A DNA stretch of 64,000 nucleotides from Clostridium neonatale (GTDB lineage: Bacteria; Bacillota; Clostridia; Clostridiales; Clostridiaceae). Numbering within the stretch: position 1 is the first letter of the stretch; every line of letters starts with the position of its first letter. The stretch is from the NCBI RefSeq assembly GCF_001458595.1, contig NZ_LN890328.1, forward strand, positions 1,969,316 through 2,033,315, read 5' to 3'. Below the pieces are notes generated by a model. That model worked only from the letters and a program-made list of their open reading frames with translations. It did no database searches and was not told the DNA's origin. Below are positions 18,201-25,693 of the stretch, piece after piece. A program made the translations under genes and the position numbers.

Positions 18201-18793
18201 TATGTTGAAATAATATCATTTATTCTTACTAAATTTTCATCTGTATTAGCTAATTTTTTTTCTGCTTCTTCTTTTCTATTTTTAAACTTTACTATTCCAG
18301 CAGCTTCCTCTATTAACGATCTTCTATCCTCTGGTCTTCCGCTTAATATAGCTTCTATTTTTCCTTGTCCTATTAATGAATATCCTTCTTTTCCTATACC
18401 TGTATCCATAAATAAATTATTTATGTCTTTTAATCTACATTTTGAATTATTGATTAAATATTCAGATTCTCCAGATCTAAATATTCTTCTTGATACAGTA
18501 ACCTCATTATATTCTGTTGAAAGCTTACCATCGCTATTATCTAATGTAAGCGATACCTGAGCTAATCCTACTGGCTTTCTAAATTGGGTTCCAGCAAATA
18601 TTACATCCTCCATCTTTCCGCCTCTTAGAACCTTTATGCTCTGTTCACCAAGAACCCATCTTACCGAATCTGAAATATTACTTTTCCCGCTACCATTAGG
18701 ACCAACAACAGCGGTCACTCCTTTTTTAAATTTCAACTCTGTTTTATCTGCAAATGACTTAAAGCCACGTATCTCAAGGGATTTTAAAAACAA
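15230..18793 (-). CDS. smc: Chromosome segregation protein SMC
   Basis: Condensin-type ATPase that with ScpA and ScpB organises and separates chromosomes. The 1187-residue protein has Walker A GPNGSGKSN near residues 31-39, two long coiled coils, a hinge domain around residues 510-660 (GSAISNVITKNEEVAKNLIG), the ABC signature NLMSGGEK and Walker B CILDEIEAALDD near the C-terminus. I place the start at TTG 18793 (MFLKSLEIRGFKSF). AAGGAG lies 8 bases upstream of it, while the GTG at 18802 overlaps that site. It is followed by ftsY and preceded by a tiny membrane-protein gene. Confidence 0.97.
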   Translation of the reverse strand: MFLKSLEIRGFKSFADKTELKFKKGVTAVVGPNGSGKSNISDSVRWVLGEQSIKVLRGGKMEDVIFAGTQFRKPVGLAQVSLTLDNSDGKLSTEYNEVTVSRRIFRSGESEYLINNSKCRLKDINNLFMDTGIGKEGYSLIGQGKIEAILSGRPEDRRSLIEEAAGIVKFKNRKEEAEKKLANTDENLVRINDIISTYEERIEPLRIEREKALEFNELSNGLKKKEVSLIVHVIKGMEDELKSITEDLNNRIKEIEEQRQKISNDKIELKKLEEKIEEIDKKTLEEKEQYYNLKEIIGEESKEIDLYNERIKSLEERIKRNDTEINDIKIKISYIKENKEFLEKELEEKKNEQKAKDEEITLYESTNNDVLKEIEKVEEELRTLKKGEIDLLRKNSEIKNEIALINKEITIKNEREEQLNSSIISLEHNILINTQTYKSLEVEIELKNTEIKDLNEEIEVNKKKISALSGNLTRKENEFRELNRNLTRLEANKNMLENLEKHYEGYNRSVKSLMESIHNNKISKAEDTKVLGEIFKVEKQYETAIEIALGSAISNVITKNEEVAKNLIGYLKSNKLGRATFLPLNIIKGKKLSLSSNITQEKDFIGIGSEIITYAPLYQNIMDYTLGRTIICSNMDCALNIAKISNYSYRIVTLDGEVINPGGALTGGSIKGKNTNVLGRKREIEELEKEIFKKKESCDILVSEANDLKQKIKQLDEDILNKRDEVHAKNIDSTKKQEEKKNLQNDTNKLAKSLEINKEELRKIINERNKIDITLKEKEEQIKNVESEDLSNKNRITGLEQYLKEKQQKLDNISSKLTEMKINKAALDEALESKKNELLRMNKEVNDFEEKNVILKEESVNNSNNILSLTNDIKNKKKSIEEKNNEIQKLELNFKDEEILKEKLKQEFKEKDNLISGVLDEVANKEMEVNKREIIKAKKESENEHIYKKLNEELELTYAEALEICEPVTDEKILKEEIQVTKAKITKLGVVNLGAIQEYEEIKDKYEFMSSQAEDLEKAKEELISVIEEMTLEMKSVFKENFKILNYNFNETFKDLFKGGSAELILGEGDELDANIDINVEPPGKKLQNINLMSGGEKVLSAIALLFAILKMKPTPFCILDEIEAALDDANVYRYAEFLTKFSEKTQFIVITHRKGTMEASDIIYGVTMEEKGVSKVVSVDLSNDFD

Positions 18794-18810
18794 ATTTCCC
18801 ACTCCTTACA

Positions 18811-18909
18811 CTAAAATAAAAGTATAGTAGGAATAAATCCTATAACGAAAATTAATATAATAAAAATAGTTATAGCTACTATCATTTTTTCTCTTGTCTT
18901 TTTCTTCAT
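18811..18909 (-). CDS. 32-residue single-pass membrane protein (DUF4044-like)
   Basis: A short open frame. ATG at 18909 is preceded by GAGGTGG, followed by MKKKTREKMIVAITIF, a hydrophobic stretch to about residue 30, and the stop at 18811. A basic N-terminus plus one transmembrane helix resembles the very small DUF4044-type proteins annotated in Firmicutes. The family assignment is from memory of their shape. It ends 17 bases before smc and shares its promoter. Function is unknown. Confidence 0.75.
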   Translation of the reverse strand: MKKKTREKMIVAITIFIILIFVIGFIPTILLF

Positions 18910-18935
18910 AAATAAACCACCTCTCATTATTATTA

Positions 18936-18964
18936 AGTTTATAGTAAAGATTAGAAAATTTCAA
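18936..18964 (-). promoter_or_regulatory. SigA-type promoter for the small membrane gene and smc-ftsY-ylxM-ffh
   Basis: TTGAAA (18959-18964), a 17-base spacer and TAAACT (18936-18941) on the minus strand, about 20 bases upstream of the small gene's ATG. Confidence 0.6.
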
Positions 18965-19041
18965 TAATTAGAAATTTTTCATCATATAGTAGTCCTTAGA
19001 TTTTATTTATTATTAATTTATAATTATCGAAACATATGAAA

Positions 19042-19061
19042 AGCGAGAGTTTCCTCTCGCT
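19042..19061 (-). terminator. Terminator after the radical SAM gene
   Basis: AGCGAGAG (19042-19049) and CTCTCGCT (19054-19061) form an 8-bp GC-rich stem with a 4-base loop, followed by TTTTCAT on the minus strand. It overlaps the stop codon of the radical SAM gene. This separates rnc and the radical SAM gene from the smc operon. Confidence 0.85.
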
Positions 19062-20088
19062 AAAATATTATATCCATTTTCTTTTCATCTAACAATAGCT
19101 TAATATTTCCTCTTAAAATATTATCACTTTGTTTAACTTCTACTTTTTTATTAAGCGCCTTAAGCTTATTAAAATACAATTTTTTATTCGCATATAGCTT
19201 GCTTATATCTTTTGAATTTATTTCTATTGTAAATTCACTAATATTTTTAGTATTTTCTATTATTTTATCAATGATTAAACTTCCTTCAACAAGTTCCCTA
19301 AACGCTGGATGAAATGGCCCTGAAATCACATCCTTACCTTCTGCAATACTGTCTGTAGGTTGAAGTCCTATCCTTATTACATTTACGCCAGCATTTCTGT
19401 ACATATCATACATAACTTTGCTTATTTCAACAGCTTCTTCAAGCGTATAAGGTATGTATGTATTACGCTTATACATTATCTCCATCGGTGTATCTTTTAT
19501 TACCAATGATGGATATATCCTACATATGTCCGGATTCATCTGTAATGAACACTCAACAGTCTTAATATCAGTTTCAAAAGTATCTCCTGGAAGTCCAGGC
19601 ATTATTTGATGACCTAATATAATATTATACTCCTTAATAAGCTTTGATGCCTTTACCACATCTTCTACAGTATGCCCTCTTCCGGCCTTCTTTAATACCT
19701 CAGAATCTAAAGACTGAACTCCAAGTTCTATTATATCTACACTATATTCTTTTAAATAATTTAAAATATAATCATTTATATAATCTGGTCTTGTTGAAAG
19801 CCTTATTTTTTTTATAAGGCCTTTATCTTTATATTCCTTGGCTATACTTAAAAATTCTTTTTGTTTTTCCTCTTTTATTCCAGTAAATGTTCCTCCAAAG
19901 AACGATACTTCAACTATAGCTTTTGAATTATCAATAGTTTCCAAATATTCATTTATAGTTTTTCTAACTATTTGACTCGTTACTTGTTCATCTAGTCCAG
20001 TTATTCTGTCCTGATTACAAAAAACACATTTATGAGGGCACCCTTCTTGAGGAACAAATATTGGAATTATATAATAATTTTTACTCAT
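19060..20088 (-). CDS. Radical SAM protein of the Elp3/YhcC type
   Basis: The 342-residue protein has an iron-sulfur-binding CxxxCxxC motif (GCPHKCVFCNQDRITG), a glycine-rich SAM-binding segment (SFFGGTFTGI) and Elp3-like features such as IRLSTRPDYI and LGVQSLDSEVL. Such proteins are often found between rnc and smc in clostridia. The substrate is not known. A tRNA-modifying role is only a suggestion from the fold. Its ATG overlaps the last 8 bases of rnc, indicating coupling. Confidence 0.88.
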   Translation of the reverse strand: MSKNYYIIPIFVPQEGCPHKCVFCNQDRITGLDEQVTSQIVRKTINEYLETIDNSKAIVEVSFFGGTFTGIKEEKQKEFLSIAKEYKDKGLIKKIRLSTRPDYINDYILNYLKEYSVDIIELGVQSLDSEVLKKAGRGHTVEDVVKASKLIKEYNIILGHQIMPGLPGDTFETDIKTVECSLQMNPDICRIYPSLVIKDTPMEIMYKRNTYIPYTLEEAVEISKVMYDMYRNAGVNVIRIGLQPTDSIAEGKDVISGPFHPAFRELVEGSLIIDKIIENTKNISEFTIEINSKDISKLYANKKLYFNKLKALNKKVEVKQSDNILRGNIKLLLDEKKMDIIF

Positions 20089-20779
20089 TTATTTCGCCTA
20101 ATATCTTCAAAGCTGCTTTTGCTGCATTTTGTTCTGCTTCTTTTTTACTGTATCCTTCGCCTTCTCCCATAATTTTATTATCAATAACCACATTAATAAA
20201 AAATTTACGTCTATGAGGAGGTCCTTCATACTTTATTAAATCATAATGTATTACCACCTCTCCATCCTGTTGAAGAAGCTCTTGAAGCTTTGTTTTAAAA
20301 TCTAAAACAATTTCATTGTTTATTGCTTTATGTATTATCTTTTCAAAATGTAATAATATAAAATCTCTTACAAAGCCTATACCTTTATCCAAATAAACTG
20401 CAGCAATTACTGCCTCTACACAGTCAGCTTGAATAGATATTCTTTCTCTCCCTCCTGTAAGTTCTTCACCTTTACTCATTCTAATATATTTTCCTAGCTG
20501 TAACCTTTTTGCTATTTCAAATAAAGAATTTTCACAAACTATGAGACTTCTTATTTTAGTTAATTCACCTTCAGTCTTATCCTTAAATTTATTAAATAGA
20601 TATTCAGTAATACATAATTGCAAAACAGAATCACCTAAAAATTCAAGCCTCTCATTATACTCTGCATCCTTGAATTGATTTCCAAAGGAACTATGTGTAA
20701 GTGCTGTCTTTAATAACGTATGATTATTAAAATAAACTCCTAGATTATCTTCAATTTCATTAAGTGTATACTTATTCAC
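20081..20779 (-). CDS. rnc: Ribonuclease III
   Basis: Double-strand-specific RNase for rRNA processing and mRNA decay. The 232-residue protein has the catalytic signature NERLEFLGDSVLQL, a second acidic site (ADCVEAVIAAVYLD) and a C-terminal double-stranded RNA-binding domain ending KKEAEQNAAKAALKIL. It starts at GTG 20779, with AAGGAG at 20792-20797. A hairpin with 11+6 bp arms ends two bases from that site. This resembles the self-cleavage control known for rnc in other bacteria (inference). Confidence 0.97.
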   Translation of the reverse strand: MNKYTLNEIEDNLGVYFNNHTLLKTALTHSSFGNQFKDAEYNERLEFLGDSVLQLCITEYLFNKFKDKTEGELTKIRSLIVCENSLFEIAKRLQLGKYIRMSKGEELTGGRERISIQADCVEAVIAAVYLDKGIGFVRDFILLHFEKIIHKAINNEIVLDFKTKLQELLQQDGEVVIHYDLIKYEGPPHRRKFFINVVIDNKIMGEGEGYSKKEAEQNAAKAALKILGEINE

Positions 20780-20799
20780 TTTTAAAATCCACTCCTTGA

Positions 20800-20850
20800 A
20801 GTTTATTCTTCAATTTGCTTTTAGCGTTTAAACAAATTCAAGAATAAACT
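20800..20850 (-). promoter_or_regulatory. Long hairpin abutting the rnc ribosome binding site
   Basis: AGTTTATTCTT (20800-20810), a C-C mismatch and AATTTG (20812-20817) pair with CAAATT (20833-20838) and AAGAATAAACT (20840-20850), leaving a 15-base loop. The stem ends two bases from AAGGAG of rnc. It could act as an RNase III substrate in the rnc leader. Confidence 0.75.
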
Positions 20851-20868
20851 AGTTATAAATAAATATAA

Positions 20869-20891
20869 AATCCCGCAACATACGCGGGATT
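20869..20891 (-). terminator. acpP terminator
   Basis: AATCCCGC (20869-20876) with GCGGGATT (20884-20891), a 7-base loop, then TTTTATATTT on the minus strand. It lies just after the acpP stop. Confidence 0.9.
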
Positions 20892-20894
20892 GTT

Positions 20895-21125
20895 TTATTC
20901 TTCGTGATGAGCTTTTACGTATTCTACAACGTCTCCAACTGTTTTGAAGTTTTCAACATCTTCATCTGGAATTTCCATTTCTAGTTCATCTTCAAGTGCC
21001 ATTACAAGTTCAACAATGTCTAATGAATCAGCATTAAGGTCATCAATGAATGATGCTTCCATAGTAACGCTTTCTGCATCTATGCTTAACTTATCTGCAA
21101 TTATCGCCTGTATTTTTTCAAACAT
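20895..21125 (-). CDS. acpP: Acyl carrier protein
   Basis: Carries growing acyl chains on a phosphopantetheine arm in fatty-acid synthesis and supplies PlsX. The 76-residue acidic protein has the attachment serine in the motif [19 protein letters not shown] start it at ATG 21125, 6-9 bases after GGGAGGTG. The GTG at 21134 is part of that site. It follows plsX directly. The fabD and fabG genes often found between plsX and acpP in bacilli are absent here. Confidence 0.98.
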   Translation of the reverse strand: MFEKIQAIIADKLSIDAESVTMEASFIDDLNADSLDIVELVMALEDELEMEIPDEDVENFKTVGDVVEYVKAHHEE

Positions 21126-21210
21126 TACTTTCACCTCCCACGTTCTACATTTAGATAATATTATATAATATCCTACTCGTCAATATAAGTTTGATATATT
21201 TTTATTAATT

Positions 21211-22206
21211 TTAATTATTAAACTCATTTTTCATATGATTCAATACATCATTTTTATAGAAAATATCGGTCTGTCTAATAGCATTTTTAAAGGCTCTTGC
21301 ATCAGAACTTCCATGTGCTTTAATACATATGCCATCAACCCCTAGAAATGGTGCTCCACCATATTCTTTATAATCAAATCGTTTCATTATTTTCTTTAAA
21401 ACTGGCTTTAACAATAAAACCCCTGCTTTAGAAATAATTGATGATTTCATAATTTCATCTTTCATTACTTTTAAAAGAGTTGATGCAGTTCCTTCATACA
21501 TTTTTAAAGCTGTATTTCCTACAAATCCATCACTAACAAGTATATTAGTATCTCCAGTCGAAATATCTCTTGGTTCTACATTTCCAATAAAATTAAGTTC
21601 ATTATGCTCTTTTAGAAGCTGATAAGTAGATTTTGTTAGTTCATTTCCCTTTTCTTCTTCTGCGCCTATATTTATAAGTCCTACAGTTGGATTTTTTACA
21701 TTAAACACTTTTTCATAATATACTTTACCCATCTTAGCAAATTGGACTAAATAAGAAGGTTTACAATCAACATTAGCACCAACATCAACTATCATAAAAC
21801 TTCCGTTTCTTCCTGGCATAATAGGGGCTAATGCTGGTCTTTCTACACCTTTCATTCTTCCTACTATGAATGTACATCCAGCTAAAAATGCTCCTGTACT
21901 GCCACCTGATATTACCGCATCACAAGTTCCATCTTTAACAAGGTTCATAGCTTTTACTAAACTTGAATCTTTCTTTTTTCTTACTGCCATAACAGGGTGT
22001 TCATTAGTTGATATAACTTCAGTAGCATCTATAACATTTATCTTATCTTTTTCATAATTATATTTTGATAATTCCTCATTTATTTCTTTTTCAGGGCCAG
22101 TAATATACATCTCAATATCTTTATATTCCTCTAAAGCCTGAATTATACCTTCTATAACAGCTGCTGGTGCATTATCTCCACCCATCCCATCTATTGCTAT
22201 TTTCAC
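21211..22206 (-). CDS. plsX: Phosphate acyltransferase PlsX
   Basis: Makes acyl-phosphate from acyl-ACP, the first step of glycerolipid synthesis in most Gram-positives. The protein starts [20 protein letters not shown]. It contains the PlsX-typical [23 protein letters not shown] and [18 protein letters not shown] segments. I use GTG 22206 (331 residues), 8 bases after AAAGGAG. The GTG at 22215 overlaps that site. It lies between rpmF and acpP, the conserved yceD-rpmF-plsX order. No fapR gene is next to it. Confidence 0.97.
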   Translation of the reverse strand: MKIAIDGMGGDNAPAAVIEGIIQALEEYKDIEMYITGPEKEINEELSKYNYEKDKINVIDATEVISTNEHPVMAVRKKKDSSLVKAMNLVKDGTCDAVISGGSTGAFLAGCTFIVGRMKGVERPALAPIMPGRNGSFMIVDVGANVDCKPSYLVQFAKMGKVYYEKVFNVKNPTVGLINIGAEEEKGNELTKSTYQLLKEHNELNFIGNVEPRDISTGDTNILVSDGFVGNTALKMYEGTASTLLKVMKDEIMKSSIISKAGVLLLKPVLKKIMKRFDYKEYGGAPFLGVDGICIKAHGSSDARAFKNAIRQTDIFYKNDVLNHMKNEFNN

Positions 22207-22309
22207 TAAACTCACTCCTTTCTAGCTTAATAAGTTTCAAAATAACATTTTCTCTCTTTAATATATAATTATACTACTACTTAATATATTATCATAATTA
22301 TATAAAAAG

Positions 22310-22336
22310 AAAAGAAAGTCATAAAGACTTTCTTTT
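22310..22336 (-). terminator. rpmF terminator
   Basis: AAAAGAAAGTC (22310-22320) with GACTTTCTTTT (22326-22336), a 5-base loop, followed by TTTTTATATAA on the minus strand. It sits at the rpmF stop, so plsX may be partly separate from yceD-rpmF. Confidence 0.85.
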
Positions 22337-22517
22337 AGTTTTCAGAAGCTACAACTTCCTTACCTTTGTAATAACCACATTTTTTACACACTCTGTGAGC
22401 AAGCTTCATTTCGTGGCATTGTGGACATTCTACTATACCAGGTAAACTAGCTTTAAAAGTTTGAGCTCTTCTTTTCTTAGTTCTAGCACTACATTGCTTT
22501 CTAGCTGGACAACCCAT
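22335..22517 (-). CDS. rpmF: 50S ribosomal protein L32 (zinc-binding form)
   Basis: Small large-subunit protein. The 60 residues contain a zinc ribbon (CPQCHEMKLAHRVCKKCGYY), so this is the cysteine-containing, zinc-dependent form. The basic N-terminus (CSARTKKRRAQTFK) contacts rRNA. The N-terminal MGCPARKQ resembles the usual MAVPKRK start region. It is 3 bases downstream of the YceD-family gene, as in most bacteria. Confidence 0.96.
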   Translation of the reverse strand: MGCPARKQCSARTKKRRAQTFKASLPGIVECPQCHEMKLAHRVCKKCGYYKGKEVVASEN

Positions 22518-22520
22518 TCA

Positions 22521-23024
22521 TTACACCTCCTTATTTTTGAAAAAACCCTTTAAGACTTCAAAACGTACATCTACGTCCTCTTTATCACATGTGCATGAAC
22601 CATGATTTAAATTACATCCACATGTTTGACAAAGCCCCTTACAGTTGGTTTTACATACTCTTTTAATAGGTAAAGTTGAAATAATACTAGTTTCAACTAC
22701 TTCATTGATGTCTAAAACATCATCAATTACAATAATAGCTTCATCTTCTGAATTGCTATCATTTGTAAACCTTTCTTCTATATCAATATCTATTGGATAG
22801 ATAAAGGTATCTAAACATCTTGAACAATTCATTTCTAAATTGACTTTAATATTAATATTCAGCAATAAAATATTATCTTTAGAAGATATATCTCCCTGCA
22901 CACTGCAAGAACTGACTGGTTTTATAATATCGCCTTCAAATTCAAATGGATTCATTTCAAAAGTATAGTCAATATTTTTATGTCTGCCTTTTCCTGAAAC
23001 AATATCTGAAATTTGTATTTTCAT
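22521..23024 (-). CDS. YceD/DUF177 family protein
   Basis: A 167-residue protein of the DUF177 family. In plants and E. coli the homologues are linked to 23S rRNA accumulation, but the mechanism is unclear. It carries the typical cysteines: one CxxC in MNCSRCLDTF and a cluster CKGLCQTCGCNLNHGSC near the C-terminus that may bind metal. It is always linked to rpmF, here 3 bases upstream of it, and has a strong promoter. Confidence 0.9.
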   Translation of the reverse strand: MKIQISDIVSGKGRHKNIDYTFEMNPFEFEGDIIKPVSSCSVQGDISSKDNILLLNINIKVNLEMNCSRCLDTFIYPIDIDIEERFTNDSNSEDEAIIVIDDVLDINEVVETSIISTLPIKRVCKTNCKGLCQTCGCNLNHGSCTCDKEDVDVRFEVLKGFFKNKEV

Positions 23025-23105
23025 AATAGCTTAATCCAAATATAATTTAAAATATATGGATCTTTCTGTCACTCCTTGCTTATATATTTATATCAAACAC
23101 CACTA

Positions 23106-23134
23106 ATTATATAAAGTCACACCTCAAAAGTCAA
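23106..23134 (-). promoter_or_regulatory. SigA-type promoter for yceD-rpmF
   Basis: TTGACT (23129-23134), a 17-base spacer and perfect TATAAT (23106-23111) on the minus strand, about 80 bases upstream of the DUF177 gene. Confidence 0.75.
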
Positions 23135-23143
23135 GTTATTTTA

Positions 23144-24340
23144 CTACTTTGTTAAAGCTAATGTTTCTTTTGCTATCATTAACTCTTCGTTTGTAGGTAT
23201 TACAAATACTTTTACCTTTGAATCTTCAGTAGAAATTTCCATACCTTCACCGATATCCTGATTATCATTCTTCTTTAAATCAATTTTTATTCCTAGGAAT
23301 TCCATGTCTATTAAGGCTCTTTCTCTTATTTCAGGTGCATGTTCTCCTATACCTGCTGTAAACACAATTGCATCTAGTCCTGCCATAGCAGCTGCATAAG
23401 CTCCTATTTGCTTCTTTATTTGATATCCATAAAGATCCATTGTAAGTAATGCTCTTTTGTTATTCTCTCTTGCAGCACTTCTTATATCTCTAAAATCAGT
23501 ACCCACGCCTGATATTCCAAGCACTCCAGATTTCTTATTTAATATTTCATCCATTTCTTCTATTGAATATCCCTTTTCTTTCATTAAATAAGTTACAATT
23601 GCCGGATCAATGCTACCACTTCTTGAGCCCATTATAATTCCATCAAGAGGTGTAAATCCCATTGTAGTATCTACAGATGTCCCGCCATCAACTGCTGTAA
23701 CACTAACACCATTACCTAAATGACAAGTAATAGTCTTAATGTCTTTAATATTTTTCCCCATAACTTCAGCAACTTTTCCTGCTACATATTTATGAGATGT
23801 TCCATGGAATCCATATCTTCTTATATGATCTTCTTCATAATATTCATATGGTATTGGATACATAAATGCTTTTTGAGGCATTGTTTGATGAAATGCAGTA
23901 TCAAATACAGCTACCATTGGAGTATTTGGCATAAGTGCCATACAAGCTTTTATTCCAATTATATTAGCTGGATTATGAAGTGGTGCTAAACTTACTAAGT
24001 CTTCTAAGTTTTTCATAACTTCTTCGTTAATCACTACCGATGTTGAGTATTTTTCTCCACCATGAACAACTCTATGTCCTACTGCACTTATTTCATCCAT
24101 TGAATTTATAACACCATTGGCCTTATCAACTAAAGTATTTAACACTAAGTCTATAGCTACTTTATGATCTTTGAGATCTGTTTCTACTATATATTTTTCT
24201 CTTCCTTCTACTTTTTGAGTTAATATACCATCAATTCCTATTCTTTCAACCAACCCTTGTGCCAATACATTCTCATTACTCATATCAATAAGTTGATATT
24301 TTAATGACGAACTGCCACAATTTATAACTAATACTTTCAT
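23144..24340 (-). CDS. ackA: Acetate kinase
   Basis: Converts acetyl phosphate and ADP to acetate and ATP, the ATP-yielding end of acetate fermentation. The 398-residue protein has the family motifs [36 protein letters not shown] and TCHLGNGVS. It follows pta by 18 bases, so the pair forms the usual fermentative operon. No clear terminator lies between it and the next gene's promoter. Confidence 0.98.
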   Translation of the reverse strand: MKVLVINCGSSSLKYQLIDMSNENVLAQGLVERIGIDGILTQKVEGREKYIVETDLKDHKVAIDLVLNTLVDKANGVINSMDEISAVGHRVVHGGEKYSTSVVINEEVMKNLEDLVSLAPLHNPANIIGIKACMALMPNTPMVAVFDTAFHQTMPQKAFMYPIPYEYYEEDHIRRYGFHGTSHKYVAGKVAEVMGKNIKDIKTITCHLGNGVSVTAVDGGTSVDTTMGFTPLDGIIMGSRSGSIDPAIVTYLMKEKGYSIEEMDEILNKKSGVLGISGVGTDFRDIRSAARENNKRALLTMDLYGYQIKKQIGAYAAAMAGLDAIVFTAGIGEHAPEIRERALIDMEFLGIKIDLKKNDNQDIGEGMEISTEDSKVKVFVIPTNEELMIAKETLALTK

Positions 24341-24358
24341 TTCAAATTCCCCTTTTTC

Positions 24359-25363
24359 TTATTTTGCTACGCTTTGTGCCTGAACGGCTGTTAACGCTAC
24401 TACATTAACTATATCGTCAGCTGTACATCCTCTTGACAAGTCATTTATAGGCTTTGCAAATCCCTGACATATTGGACCAATTGCTTTTGCATTTGCAAAT
24501 CTTTGTACTAATTTATAACCTATATTTCCTGATTGTAAATCTGGGAAAATTAATACATTTGCTTTTCCTGCAACTTTACTATCTGGAGCTTTTTGATCTG
24601 CAACTGACTTAACTATAGCAGCATCTAATTGTAATTCCCCATCTATTAATAAATCTGGTCTTAATTCATTAGCTTTCTTAGTTGCATTTCTAACTTTATC
24701 TACAGCTTCATGATCTGCGCTCCCCATTGTAGAGAACGATAACATAGCAACTCTTGGTTCCATATCGCATAGTCTTTTAGCTGTTTCAGCTGTAGCTATT
24801 GCAATTGCTGCTAATTGATCTTCAGTTGGATTTGGATTAACTGCACAATCTGAAAATAAAAGTGATCCTTCTTCTCCATATTCTGATGCTGGAACTTGCA
24901 TTATAAAGAAACTGGAAACTACTGATACCCCTGGTGCTGTCTTTATTATTTGAAGTCCTGGTCTAAGTAAATCTCCTGTTGTATGAATAGCACCTGAAAC
25001 CATTCCATCTGCGTCATCACACTTCACCATCATTGTTGCAAAATATAACGGATCTCTAACGATTCTATTAGCTTTTTCCATTGTGATACCTTTATTTTTT
25101 CTAAGGTCATAAAATGCATTAATGTATTTTTCTAAATCATTAGATTCCTCTGGATCAATTATTTCTATATTAGAAACATCCACATCTATATCATGAGCCT
25201 TTTTCATTATTTCTTCTTTATTTCCTATTAAAATCGGATTTGCTAACCCTAATTCATATATTTTTTGTGCGGCTGTCACATTACGTTCTTCATTACCTTC
25301 TGGCAAAACTATATTTTTCTTATTTGCTTTTGCAGATTGCCATATTTTTTTCATAAGATCCAT
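24359..25363 (-). CDS. pta: Phosphate acetyltransferase
   Basis: Exchanges CoA of acetyl-CoA for phosphate, feeding acetate kinase. The protein is the short, single-domain Pta. It begins MDLMKKIWQSAKAN and carries VLPEGNEERNVTAA, the DGMVSGAIHTTGDLLRPGLQ segment and VLIFPDLQSGNIGYK. I use ATG 25363 (334 residues), with AAAGGAG 9 bases upstream. The 23 residues upstream in frame come from the leader. A good promoter precedes it. Confidence 0.97.
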   Translation of the reverse strand: MDLMKKIWQSAKANKKNIVLPEGNEERNVTAAQKIYELGLANPILIGNKEEIMKKAHDIDVDVSNIEIIDPEESNDLEKYINAFYDLRKNKGITMEKANRIVRDPLYFATMMVKCDDADGMVSGAIHTTGDLLRPGLQIIKTAPGVSVVSSFFIMQVPASEYGEEGSLLFSDCAVNPNPTEDQLAAIAIATAETAKRLCDMEPRVAMLSFSTMGSADHEAVDKVRNATKKANELRPDLLIDGELQLDAAIVKSVADQKAPDSKVAGKANVLIFPDLQSGNIGYKLVQRFANAKAIGPICQGFAKPINDLSRGCTADDIVNVVALTAVQAQSVAK

Positions 25364-25402
25364 AATTCTTTCTCCTTTCATTAATTGTAAATCTATATTA
25401 AT

Positions 25403-25432
25403 AATATACTCCTTTGTGTATGGTCTTTTCAA
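25403..25432 (-). promoter_or_regulatory. SigA-type promoter for pta-ackA
   Basis: TTGAAA (25427-25432), an 18-base spacer and TATATT (25403-25408) on the minus strand, about 40 bases ahead of the pta start. Confidence 0.65.
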
Positions 25433-25621
25433 CCATAAATATAGAATTCATTAGATTTGTAATAATCTAAATTATCTGATAATAAGCCTTCAAATTAGTA
25501 ATACCGTCATTATATATTTTTTGATATAAAAATTAAATATCTATTATTTTTTATGTTAAACAAAATATTATCAATTTATTTAGTATTTACAAAATTTCAC
25601 ATTAATATAATAACTTTTTAC

Positions 25622-25650
25622 TTGATTATCACCTAATATAATTATATAGT
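25622..25650 (+). promoter_or_regulatory. Possible promoter for tmcAL-ylbJ
   Basis: TTGATT (25622-25627), a 17-base spacer and TATAGT (25645-25650). The surrounding sequence is so AT-rich that other -10 matches exist, hence the modest confidence. Confidence 0.45.
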
Positions 25651-25693
25651 ATACTATTGATACATTAAAAATTATAATACATATACAAAGGAG

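Noticed and set aside
15230..18800. Several plus-strand frames of 60-150 codons within smc
   Set aside because: They are antisense shadows in a charged coiled-coil gene (Ser/Phe/Leu-rich translations) without binding sites.
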